This document shows, in pieces, positions 26,501-38,500 of a stretch of DNA of 64,000 bases. Source of the stretch: Hyalella azteca (lineage: Eukaryota; Arthropoda; Malacostraca; Amphipoda; Hyalellidae); the NCBI RefSeq assembly GCF_000764305.2, contig NW_025937992.1, positions 282,358 through 346,357 on the forward strand, given 5' to 3'. How positions within the stretch are numbered: position 1 is the first letter of the stretch; every line of letters starts with the position of its first letter. Under the pieces are notes generated by a model, which had not been told where the DNA came from, searched no databases, and saw only the letters and a list, made by a program, of their open reading frames with translations. A program made the translations under genes and the position numbers.

Positions 26501-29500
26501 ATGGTCAACTAGTTCCTTATTCAAGCTGATGGACTTGTTGACCACCGGTCCGGTAAATTAGAATTTATATGTTGTACTCGCTTTGCTTCGTTCGGACCCT
26601 ATTTAAAATTACTTATGTAGCTTTTAATGCATCCAGGTATTGAATGGGATGTTAATTCTTTGCAGAGATGCTTTGTAACAGCACGATTTGTTGAATTTAA
26701 CCCTGCAGCCTTGCTCATGCTCCGCAGTAGTTACAGCGTCGATGGAGTGAGACGAGGTCTTACTGTTGGAGATTTGAGAGAAAAAAATAGCATTTTCATT
26801 TTAACGCACGCATTTTCATTTCATTATCCTCTATGATGATTGAATTTTACGTCTATCATGCTGCCTAACTAAACTTTCCGAATTATGCAAAAAAAAATAA
26901 TAATCAGCCAAAAAAGACCTTTTCGATTATTCATTTTATTCCAGGTGAAAGAGGTTTATCCTTCAAAATTTCGAAGAACAATCACAACTTCACAAGTCTC
27001 TTAACTGCAAACCTTCTCGGTTCACGAAATGTTTGCCTACTCTGTTGAAGTGATCGTTGATTGTTCGATTAAACGATAATCACACATTCATGTAGATTAG
27101 CATCGTCCTTCTCTGCCTGTTTGTGAATAATGTCCGCACCAGTTTTCGACGTTCATTTATGTGCTTGTGTTACTTAAAAGCCGTCTGCTTATTTCCGTAA
27201 GGTCCCACAACTCGTAATAGTGATTTCAAACGTGGACCCGAACTTACGACTGCCGTCGTCTTATTGCTGTCATAGTTCTTCTAGCAGCTGCAATCTTAAC
27301 AAGAACCTAATCAATTCAACATCAAACCTTAGTACTGCCGGAGATAATCCCTTGAAGATCTAACCCTTAACGTAATCATTGCGTTATGATATTCCAAATC
27401 ACACTTATTGAAAAAATTTGCAATTCACTTAAAAGTTTGATATTTTCTGCTGCAACTACAGCCTTTTTGTTATAAAAATAGCGGTGTCACTTAACTTTTT
27501 TATTCGGAATAACTTAGTTATTTCTTTTTATTCGGAATAACTTAGTTGTTTCACTTTAATTGATTGTATGACTGCAGTGTCAACGCTATCATGTTGATCG
27601 TGGTAAGATCTCGCGTCCATGCTAAAACTGTGTTTCCGATAAAAAAAATGTCGAAGCAGAACCAAATTCCATTCGAAACGAGCTCACTAAAACTTGCGAC
27701 TCGCTTCGAATCATCAGCTGAAGCTTTTTACCTGGATTACCCCAGCACTGTTGCAGCGCTTACTAGAGTCGGTCTTACTGTTTGCTCCAGATGTATTTTA
27801 ATGTTGACGTTTTCACTTCATACCGAGTCCTTTTTTCTGTACGTGTATAAGCGGAAGTCTCATCAATATAGCGTTCCAGGAAATTGGAGTGTAAGCACTT
27901 TGTAATAGCAGATGTAATACGTTGTTGCGGCAGCAGTTCAACGCTGTTGCAGCAGCGGTTCAACGCTGTTGCTGCAGCGGTTCAACGCTGTTGCAGCAGC
28001 GGTTCAACGCTGTTGCTGCAACGGTTCAACGCTGTTGCTGCAGCGGTTCAATGCTGTTGCAGCAGCGGTTCAACGCTGTTGCAGCAGCGGTTCAACGCTG
28101 TTGCAGCAGCGGTTCAACGTTGTTGCAGCAGTGGTTCAACGTTGTTGCAGCAGCGGTTCAACGTTGTTGCAGCAGCGGTTCAACGTTGTTGCAGCAGCGG
28201 TTCAACGCTGTTGTGACCGCGGTTCAACGCTGTTGCAGCAGCGGCTCAACGCTGTTACAGCAGCGGTTCAACGCCGTTCCAGCAGCGGTTCAACGCTGTT
28301 GCTGCAGCGGTTCAACGCTGTTGCTGCAGCGGTTTAACGCTGTTGCTGCAGCGGTTCAACGCTGTTGCTGCAGTGGTTCAACGCTGTTGCAGCAGCGGTT
28401 CAACGCTGTTGCAGCAGCGGTTCAACGCTGTTGCAGCAGCGGTTCAACGCTGTTGCAACAGCGGTTTAACGCTGTTGCTGCAGCGGTTCAACGCTGTTGC
28501 TGCAGCGGTTCAACGCTGTTGCTGCAGCGGTTCAACGCTGTTGCTGCAGCGGTACGACGCTGTTGCTGCAGCGGTACGACGCTAGCTGATGCGGCAACCT
28601 TACAACGTCTCTCCTTTCACTGCACCGGCTAGACTTGCTCCGCGACCTCTGACTCACCTCTGCTGCTGCAGTCTTGTGTATTTGCCTGTTCTTCGTTCAC
28701 TCCTTTACAGACTCCTCATTGGCTCTCATTACTTAGACTTGCATTGTCTAGTAAACTTACTTGTCTGATTCTTCTTACTTATCAGAATTATAGACATAAT
28801 CTGGTTCACTTAACTTTATCTATGTTAACCAATTACGAAAATTCGTAAAACCAGGGATTCAAAGAAGTTATTTGGTTGTTTTCGCTGCATTTACTAAGCT
28901 GCTTTTTCAGTAATTCATTAATAAAATTAATTGTTATTAAATAGTTAAATTTTACTAACGAATGGCTATATTTTTGCAAATACCTTTGTTGTATGGTATC
29001 GAAATATATATTGCCGATTAGCCTGTCGTGTCTATTTGGTTCGTACGCCTATACACATTTCAATATCGGCGTCATGAAATTGGTCTCGAGTTTTGAAGTC
29101 CCTGATTACCATCGTACAGCCTCTGCGTTGCACTCGCACTGAGACCTCACAGAAACAATTGCTATGCAGCTGAATTGTTCCACCGGGAATGCCGGTTGCT
29201 GTTCTATTGAAGTTCTCAGTGTACTTGACTACTTGTCGTATGTCTTCTCGCATGATGAAGGCCCATGCGGGTTTCCACTGTTGTTTTCGTTCTTCCTTTT
29301 AGTGCGCAGTTCTTCTGTAAGCGTACTTAACTATAGTATATATTTAATCATGTCATTGAAAACAAACGACTTTTTCAATTTAAAAATTTTAACGTAATGC
29401 GCGTGGTGTAGTTGATGTTTCAAGTATTATGGTCAGTTTCTTGTTGGTCTTAAAATCTCCTGAAATTCGTTTCCTTTCCAATTCACATGAAAAAAACATG

Positions 29501-32500
29501 ACCTATAATAATGAAGTACCGTAATCGCTTTATAAGTTTTCATTCAGTTGCGTGGTCCCAGTCATTCGATGAAACAAACTCCTACGTTAAAAGATTTGAA
29601 CGCTTTGATTCACTCATATCAACATTGCGGGTCATCAAATCAAATCGATACATATTTATAGCCCTTGACAGGAGTTGATATGCTGAAGGGTTGTTCCATT
29701 ATGATTACAGAGCTCGTTACTGGTCAAGAAAGTCGCTTCTACTTCTTAACTCCGATGTTTTAGATTTTTTTGTAGTTCGTGCGGACCGTGCCTAATGGCG
29801 ACCAAATTCATCGATTGCATACATGAAAAGGACAAGCGCGAAAGTTTCAGAACTCGATAGTGGCGTACGATTTCCAAAGGTTAGCATGATTTCTTGAGAG
29901 GAAGGATTGAGGTAAAACACGTCAGCAGTCAGTGTAGCCCCGAAATCTGGAAAGGTCATCATGGACGTGTATTTCGCCTGGTTTTGCGTCTCGTCTTGTA
30001 CGTATAAGACGCCAATTACCGCTGAGAGCCTCAGGCACAATAATTTTTAGTATCTTGAAATGTCAACATTGAGAAGTTTTTTTATTGCAATGAAATGTTG
30101 CCAATTAAAACTTGTAGCTTGCAACGAATCGGTTGATAGCCGTGATGATTTCATGGTTATTTACCGTGTATTTCAACTTTATTTCACTGTCATGGACTTC
30201 TAGACTGCTATGGTGCTATGCTGTGCCAGTTCTGCAGCGCCTGCCTAAAAGAAACAATAATTATTGGTTCCTTGAGACTAAGGCGATCGGGCAAAGACAC
30301 TGCGCAGGATCATTCGGGTTCTATCGGCTGCATGATATTCGTTCTTCCAAGCATGTATCATGAAATGTCAGAATGACTCGATTTTCGTGTGGCGCTGGGT
30401 GATTTAAAGTCGCCTTGTTTTGCGACAAACCTTGTTTTGGCAAGCAGCCAGGTATTGCTTACCAAATACGCGGTTTTGCCAACGTGGTCATGGGGTGCAT
30501 AATCACGTCATGAATTGCCTTTTGCCTTTTGCTTCAACAAAATGGCTTAAGTTTCACTTACATTTCTTTTGCCGCAAATTTTATTTTTACTCAAGTTGAA
30601 AATGTTCATTAGTCGATATTTCGACTAATGACAACAAAATTGGTCATTAGTCGAAATTTGACTTTACGAAAGTTTTGGGCGAAACTTTTTTTATTTTTCA
30701 CTATTAGTCGTACTATATCAAAATCAAGGGCAGTATTTCTGAAATTGTGTATACATTTCTTTACATTTGACGGCTGTGCTGCTTTGAAGAAATTACTTGA
30801 TATTATGATGTACCAATGAATGCATTACACAAGTGTAATATAATGAACTAGAACCCTAATCGTGATACATGCATGCTGAAACATTCAGAGACTAGTTGGC
30901 AGCTGTCCCAGAGTTGATACTTCGGCATTGATTCTCAAATGTATGAATCGGAGCAAGAATCCTCTGCTGTTATTTTTAGACTGCTATTGGAAGCGTTTAA
31001 AGCAGCTCTCCTTCCCCTTGGTGGTGTCAGGCTTGCTGCACGGATGGAGCATATAACTCTGGGAGGCTATGAATGTGATATCACTAAATTCAGGGTTGGT
31101 GATTTTTTTTGATTTAAAAAAAAAAATAAAAAAAAATAAAAAATCAAAGATTTTTTTTGATTTTTCATGATTTTTTTGATTTATTTGATTTTTTTTTTAT
31201 TTTTTCAGCTTTTTTTGTCTTTTTTGATGTGTTATTTTTATGTTGCAATTAGCCTACGGTACTAATAATAACAGTATATGGATCATAATGGATGGCTAAA
31301 AAGGGCACTTATTGCCTCCAATAATGGCCAACAGGCCAAGGTGGTGTTTACCACTTAGGGATTTTTGGGTAAACAATTACTGATAAGTCTATTCATTAGC
31401 CTTGTAAAGTTTGTATGGAGCAAGGTAATGAGCTAAATATTGACCATTTAACTGGCTTCAATATACAAAAACACTTCAGGAATGCAGATCTCCTAAACAT
31501 TGAAGAGTCACATAACAGATAGGTAGCTGATTGCACAGTGCACAGCGCTATCAATAGATCTACTAGTTTTATGTCCTATAAATCTACCAGACTCTACCTT
31601 CTATACACACCAACTAGTAGTGACTGAGTGACTGACTGCACTGTTCCCATTTAATTCAGACCAATAAACCAATACTAAACATAAAATGAACAATAACCAA
31701 ACAAACTTCATACAACTTGAAACGAGACTTAAGTTATGAGAAAAAATCAGTTCTGTCCCACCCTGTATAAGCTAGCTAACACATTTAAATTGTATATTGT
31801 AATCAATATATAACAAATAGTCAAATAGTTAGACTACTTATAGCCTTATAAGAATTAGCTAAGCTGCTAGCTACGCACAATGTAATGCACTCTTGATGTC
31901 TCTGTACCAAAAACATTCCATTTATTGGAACCTAACACACACTAAAGGCAACAAGTTTATAGACCAATTTGTCATTCATAGTACATTTATACTAAACCAT
32001 GAATAACAATACCTCAATTTAAATTGAGGACTGCCACTCAATATTTTTAAATATATGAAAAAATCAAAAAAATCAAAAAAATCGAAAAAATAAAAAAAAT
32101 CATGATTTTTTTTTATAAATAAATCAAGTGATTTAATCATTTTGATTTCATCATTGCCAACCCTGTCACTAATACATAATACTGTCTGTTTATTATAATA
32201 AGCTATCTCTAAACCTAATGATGAAGCTATTACAACTAATATTTTCACCAAACATGTGCAAGAATGAATTTGGAACATTTTCAAATGAAAAAAATTATTA
32301 TTTTTTAGGCATGGATCCGGCGGCAGCATCATCGGAGGCAAGGTGGTTAGCAACATCGGCAGTGTTGTGGGCAACACAGGCATGTTCGCGAGACGGCCCA
32401 ACTTCTGCAGCTTCAATGCGCTACCTCGCAACAAGATCAACTCTTACCACATCAAGGTAGGGAGCAGACGCTATCTTACCATCTTATGTGGGTTTGCAAA

Positions 32501-35500
32501 CCCTTCTTGTTTCATTTGTGCCACCTTTCTAAGTGTTATGCAGTCGCGCTCAATATGCCTGTTTTCGCACGAACTCCTTACTTGGCCTCGCTCGCCGTCG
32601 TCAGTGAAACTGAATTCGTACATCGTAGTGAAGCGTGCGAGATTCTCCTGAAAACATTTTCATCGATAGCATCAGATTTACTATCAAACGACCGCTAATA
32701 GGTCCGTAGTTGATAGAATTTAACGAAAGTTGAAGTGTCAGCCAAAAAGAACCGGCTGTATAGTCCTAGATTAACTTGGTGAGAAGCCGTCCTTTGCTCA
32801 ATCGTGCCAATGGAACTAAAAAGGATCTCGGTATATGAAGTCTCCATGTAGAGCTAGAATCAAGATGGCCGTCGTCTTGCGTACTCCCAGTAGGACGAGA
32901 CCTCCAGCCCGTACATCCGCCTTCGATCACAGCTTGGTGTTAGTGTGACCTTGACAAGTACGTACCTCTTAATAGAAACGAATAGGTTAAGGTTTTGTGA
33001 CATACGAGAAGTGAATGACGAATGTTTCTTGATGTCCTTTTGTTTTATCGAATTGTCATTCGGTTGGAAGGTTGCTTAGTCAAGGGCGGATACAATTTTA
33101 TTTACATTCTGTTATTTCTGTGTACAAATACCCTACCTTCTCTGAATGTTTGCTTCCAACTTATATGCTGTTACTTCTTGTGCTTTTATATTTTTCTGGC
33201 ATGTGTTTAAACTTCTATTTTTGCGTGGCCAAACTTACTACACTCAAAAACGTGAATCACGATCGGTTTTAACGAATTACTAGTTTTCTTTTTCAGACTT
33301 ACGCACTTCAGAGAGTTCAGTAACACATCCCGTAATCCACTCTCGAACGTACGGAACGCTGCCTGTCACCGTTCTGTAACCTTCAGCTTCGCTCTTGTCG
33401 AGGAAATGTACGAGATCATGTATAATAGTGCTTGGTCGAAGTACTTTCCCGAAAGCTACGATCCTGCTTCACTTCTCGTGCCCTGTTTACTTACTTAGCC
33501 CGCTTACTTTTCTCCGAATCACTGTCACTGATTGAGTCACATTGAACCTATGAGCTATTGCGAATAATTGGTTAGTAACTTTCCATGCCATGAGCTGACT
33601 GGCCAAATTCTAGCGGCATTTATGTTCTCATTTCTGTTCATTTACTCAACGTTGTGTCTTGTTCTTGTCTTATTTCCATTACTCGACAGCTAGTCAAGAA
33701 TAATTTTGAAGATGTCTAAAGGTTTTCGTTGTTTTGGATGGTTCTCTTTTTGAAAGGTTGTCAATTTGAGGATTTGTGTGATGAATTAATATATCAACGA
33801 TTATTATTTTAATTCACTGAAAAGCTAGTGCGAAGAAACTTTTGTGTGCTGTGTTGATTAGAATGGTACATTTTCCTTGAATGAAGGCTGTCTTTCTAAA
33901 ATAGTTAATTCGCTACAACTGGTTGCAGCGCGTCGCTGAAATGGCTGGTCAGTTTCTAAGACAGAGGTCAAAATTTGGTTCCTAGAGTGAAATGGGCGAA
34001 GGTTGATGTGACGATATGGGTGCTGTGATGTCGTGTGACGAGTTTAAGTGGTAATGAGACTTGGGGCTGAGAAAATCTGTGAGTGAAGATCGGAGTGCAA
34101 GGGCGTCCGAATGGGCGAACATGGCAACATCAGCTGCGGGATCCATTCGTCAATTTCCAAGGTAGCATCAACATGGCAGGTATCAACGTCTTCTATTGAG
34201 GGGAAGAGCGCCATTGGGTTTGATTGAAGATATCCACTGTCCGCTAACGAAGAATTCTCATCTCCCTTTAATTTTTTGGCATCGAATCACGTTTGTTTAG
34301 TAGATAGACCTATGTCAAATTAGTGTTTCCAAAAAAATTTGATTGTAAATTCACTACATCCCAGTGTCGAAGACTTTGAATAATCAAAGTTAAATTGTAA
34401 TACCTTTGCAGCTCATGCTGCAATAATTTTGTATCGTGTTACCCTTCTTTTGAGCTCCTTACTCATCGTTCACGATGAAAATGAAGTGCTCTCGTCATGC
34501 AAGTGTCATTTAATAGGAGAACTTTTTTTGAAAGATGAACAGTCAGAAATTATAGGAGGAGTTGACTTTGATTCCGGATTCTGGAGGTTGAATAATTCTT
34601 GGTGTGCATTGTATCGCTGCTGACGAGGAGTTACTTCGCTCCGTGACTGAGTCGCTTCTGACGTGACATTGGGCTCCTATTTTAACGACTTGGCTGTGAA
34701 ATAAAACATTGCATTCAACACAAATGCTACTGTACAACATTTTAAATGGTCGAGGTAGGTGAAAAACACTTAGTTAAATATTGTACACTCATTAAAAAAA
34801 ATTCTTTGTCGGCTTGCTACTATTGGTTAATCTCAAATTAGCAAGTATGCAATAATACTTCAATTTTTAATTTTAAATCATCCTGCAAGCTTGACAAAGG
34901 ATTTTCCGATCATTAAACTGTCTGCGGTCGTGAAGCAAAGAATGCGATTAATTAAATCGTGCTAAAGTCATCCACCGACAAAAATCGGCGTGGCATCTGG
35001 CGTTCAACGCGAACCGATTTCCATCTTACTCGGGTCCCGACGAACTGGCACCGATAGTTCGTGAGGTTTGTTCAAATTTTGGCCAATAGTAATATATGCA
35101 CTATGAGTAACACTTAAACATGGTATAGTAAGCTGCGTTAAACCAAAGATCCAATGATGGTCCTCGATGTTGGTAAACTTCGAAAAGATGGATGATCACG
35201 TTTCATTTGAGGTAGGTGAAGCTCAAAGCTAGAACTACCTAGTCTACCTTACATTCGTGCGGCGCGAGCACCAATTAGTGGTGTCGGTCGGCAGCATCGA
35301 AATCTTCGGCAAGTCAAGTAAAAAGATAGTCGTAGTTAGAATGCGTTTAGTATATATCATTTTTTAGTTCGTTCATATCAGTCTGAATGAAGTGGACTTG
35401 CAATCGTCCCTCAGTGCTCTGAGATGTGTTATATTGTACTTAACGTGTAAAGTAACTTGTAAATGTCCACTACCCGCCTTCGTCCGTTTACGGTTGCGAG

Positions 35501-38500
35501 GCGTCGCGGACATCCGATAAAATAAAATCAGTGTCAAAAAAAATCCAATTTCCTACGGACAAACGCAAGTTGAAAAACTGACCATGCTCAAACAGAGGCA
35601 GCAGAGACGGCTGTCCCGTTTTTTTTTTTATCTTTGAGGTAGAAATAGCTTCTTAGTTCCCGAAATTAACCTGTTACTTTGTACCTTTCCTAATAATATT
35701 CACTTGTCTGGGAATGAAATGGTTGTCTGCATGCATTTTGCTGCTCTTTCTAGCTATTGCTAGTTAGCTGCTCAAGTTAACTGTCTGGTTCAGGTGTAAT
35801 TATTAAGTACTGCACTCTGGTGCCCTCGTGTTAATTGGCTTAAGTTTTTGGGCGTTCTTTCAATAATAATATACTTGCTAGTTGCTATTGCTAGTACCTT
35901 CATTTGTTAAATCACATCACCTTTTTGGGGTTTTCCATAAAATTACATGAATGGCTTGCCGTGTTTCTTTCTTTATACGTATTGCGCTTAGGTTTTATTG
36001 CTGCTCTTTTGACACTCCGTCGCGCATTTTCAAACTTAGGTTCTCACTATGGAAAGGCTCCGTTAAATTATTCTTGCAATTTTATTGGTTATTAGTTACG
36101 TTCAGCTGTAACAACGAATGTGATTCTGTATGTAAATTTCATAAATAAAAGTGAATAGCTACGTAACAAATTGAAATAAACATTGTTATTTCCTTTCCAT
36201 AGCTGAGAGTATAGGTTTTGTTTGCCTCGGTAGTGACGGAAGTTAGGCATGTAAACCTTCCCCACAGATGCTGCTTCAACCTTAGTTAACTATTTCACAC
36301 AAGACTAGAACTGTGTTCGCCTACATTGATGACCTGCAATTTTTTTTGTCTTTTTTAGTACGTATTTAAACGCCAATTTTATCAATTCATGCTATAGGAC
36401 TGATGGTGTCATCATAAGCAATTTCTTTGTCACTTGATGAATATATACCCTATCCATCTGAGCTGAGTGTTCGTGCAAGGAAGAGGCTATATAATCAAAG
36501 AGATTAGCTGGATGCTCCAATGCTATTGCTGCATCTCAAAATTTCTCAACGAAAAGTGTCTTGTTTTGTATGTATCACTGTTTTTTAGTCTTTCCAATTT
36601 TCTCCATGAATAGATGTAATGACATTAGTTCCAATGCCGTTGTGGAGTAAGAGTGATTGCCGATGTACTCAAAAAATCGAGAGCTATGCCACTTCAATAA
36701 GGATATCTCCCATTTATTTATCTTGTCACGGTCTGTCACACGATCCCTGTTTATTCACTTGTCTGTGCATTACCATGCTTATTATTAAGTGAGTTAGTGG
36801 AGAATTTTTACTTTGTACTTATTCAGGATCTTTTCACAAATAACTATCATGTGGTTTCTCATCAGCATCCATTTGATTAAAACCATTGCCATCTTGCTGT
36901 TGCTGCTCGCGTTTGTTTGCGAATCGGTTCACATTTCTGTGTATCCACAGTCATTCGATTAACTAACGAAACATTTTTAACAACCAGAATTTTACATAAA
37001 TGCGCGTTAAAAGCCGATCCATGGATGTGAATCGTTTTCGATATCCTGTTGAACATAAAAAAATCACGAGTCGATAAATTTGTGAAAAGAGCCTTGAGTG
37101 TGTTGGAGACTAGTGTGGAGATGTCCTTTGGGTAGCAATGTCTTGCCCCCGCGCGGCTCACCTAACCAACGAACGCGAGTCCCGTGTGTCTGCCCAGTTA
37201 CTGCTGCTGCTATCACCACCACCACAACCATCATCACCACTACTACTTCTACTGCTCATGTTGATGCCCCCACTCCTGCTACAAGGTGTCATGCTGACGC
37301 TTCCACACTTTTCGTGCTAGCTATTGCCCCTCATTGATAGTTTACGATATTAAAACCGTTCAATAATATATTGTTTGAGATGAATTATCCCTCTCAATAA
37401 TGAAAGCCATATCAAACGAGGAGCGTTAGTTTTTAAAGCCGATCGACAACGTGATCGTATGAAGCAATAGTGCTCAATGCAATAATGAACCTACGAATTT
37501 TCGGTGCATATATTCGGACCACTGTAGCGGGGGTTAGATATTATCCAGACCGGCAGTTTACCGGAGAAATTCTATTATTGTATAATGTATACGCTTTGTA
37601 GGCATACCATCGTCTCTAGACGAACGTCCATCGCCTTCTGTATTCTGAGCAAGTCAGGTGTCTTATCTTGAAGTATTAGGAGTTATGATTTCCTATGCGA
37701 TTAAGTTTTCAGTAATGCTAGAAAATAGCACGCTTTCTGTGTATTTTTATCTCTTATAGGTAGTTGTAACGTTACTCTATTTCTTGATGTTAGCTTAGGC
37801 CTTCGAGATAGCGCTAACTTTTCGGAAATCGGATGGTGATGGACGAAGTATAAATTATACTGTATATCACTAAAATTAGCCAGATTTCAAAAATTATACA
37901 TCTGAGTTCTGTTGCCTTGACGAGAACATCGTTCGATCTTCGTTTCAATTAAAGCTTATTTTAGCTTTTGAGAGGGATTAAGTATACTTGTTATCTCCTT
38001 AAAAAACCTTGTTCGAGAATTACGCATGCTTTTAACTGGTATTTGGCGAGACTTCGAAGCCTGAACTTTGTTGCGGTCTTTAGTATAATACTAATACTAA
38101 TATAATAGCATGACGAGAAGTACCATTGTTGCCTCGCGGGCTTCAAGTAGAAGATGAAGTGATGTACAAATTTTGTCGTTTATGCGTTCGTTAATGCAAA
38201 CATATTCCTGGTGCTTTGTTCTGAATTGTTCTGTATTTCTGTCTCTTATTATATAACTTGGTTTACTTGCACCCTTTATAAAAATATTTTTTGTCGACAT
38301 TCAGGTATCTTGAAGAAGCACGGCCTCAATTATTTTGTTGTACCCAATTGATCTATAATAATCATCAGTGAGAACACTCTTACTCCACGGCTCGCATGTT
38401 CGGTTGTATGTGTGAAATTATATGTCTTGTCAACATGCTGCCTTAGCTGTTTTTATTATAATTCTACACACTTCTATTGTACTATTCTACATGGAGCAAA

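Larger units (their letters stand above)
8560..32308 (+). other. hdc: hdc intron 1 (23.7 kb)
   Basis: GT at 8560 and AG at 32307-32308 (TTATTATTTTTTAG). Contents annotated separately: candidate internal promoter and first exon (21300-21564), short direct repeats, the 22-bp minisatellite, and the hAT-like element. The rest (8.6-21.3 kb, 21.6-24.8 kb, 25.9-27.4 kb, 28.6-31.0 kb) has only short unconvincing ORFs and no RNA gene I can support. A long first intron with internal promoters and enhancers is common in developmental regulators. Confidence 0.93.

Noticed and set aside
27914..28595. CRISPR-like array
   Set aside because: Units are contiguous with no spacers, and the window is eukaryotic.
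27922..28632. 236-codon ORF rich in Ala, Val, Gln, Cys and Ser
   Set aside because: It is one of three open frames produced by the 22-bp minisatellite; no unique domain, no start context, and the other frames are equally open.
31976..32440. 154-codon minus-strand ORF
   Set aside because: It is the antisense shadow of hdc exon 2 plus A-rich arm of the hAT-like element.
37138..37320. 60-codon ORF with ATG and Leu/Pro runs
   Set aside because: Built from CTN/CAN trinucleotide low-complexity sequence; no splice or domain support.
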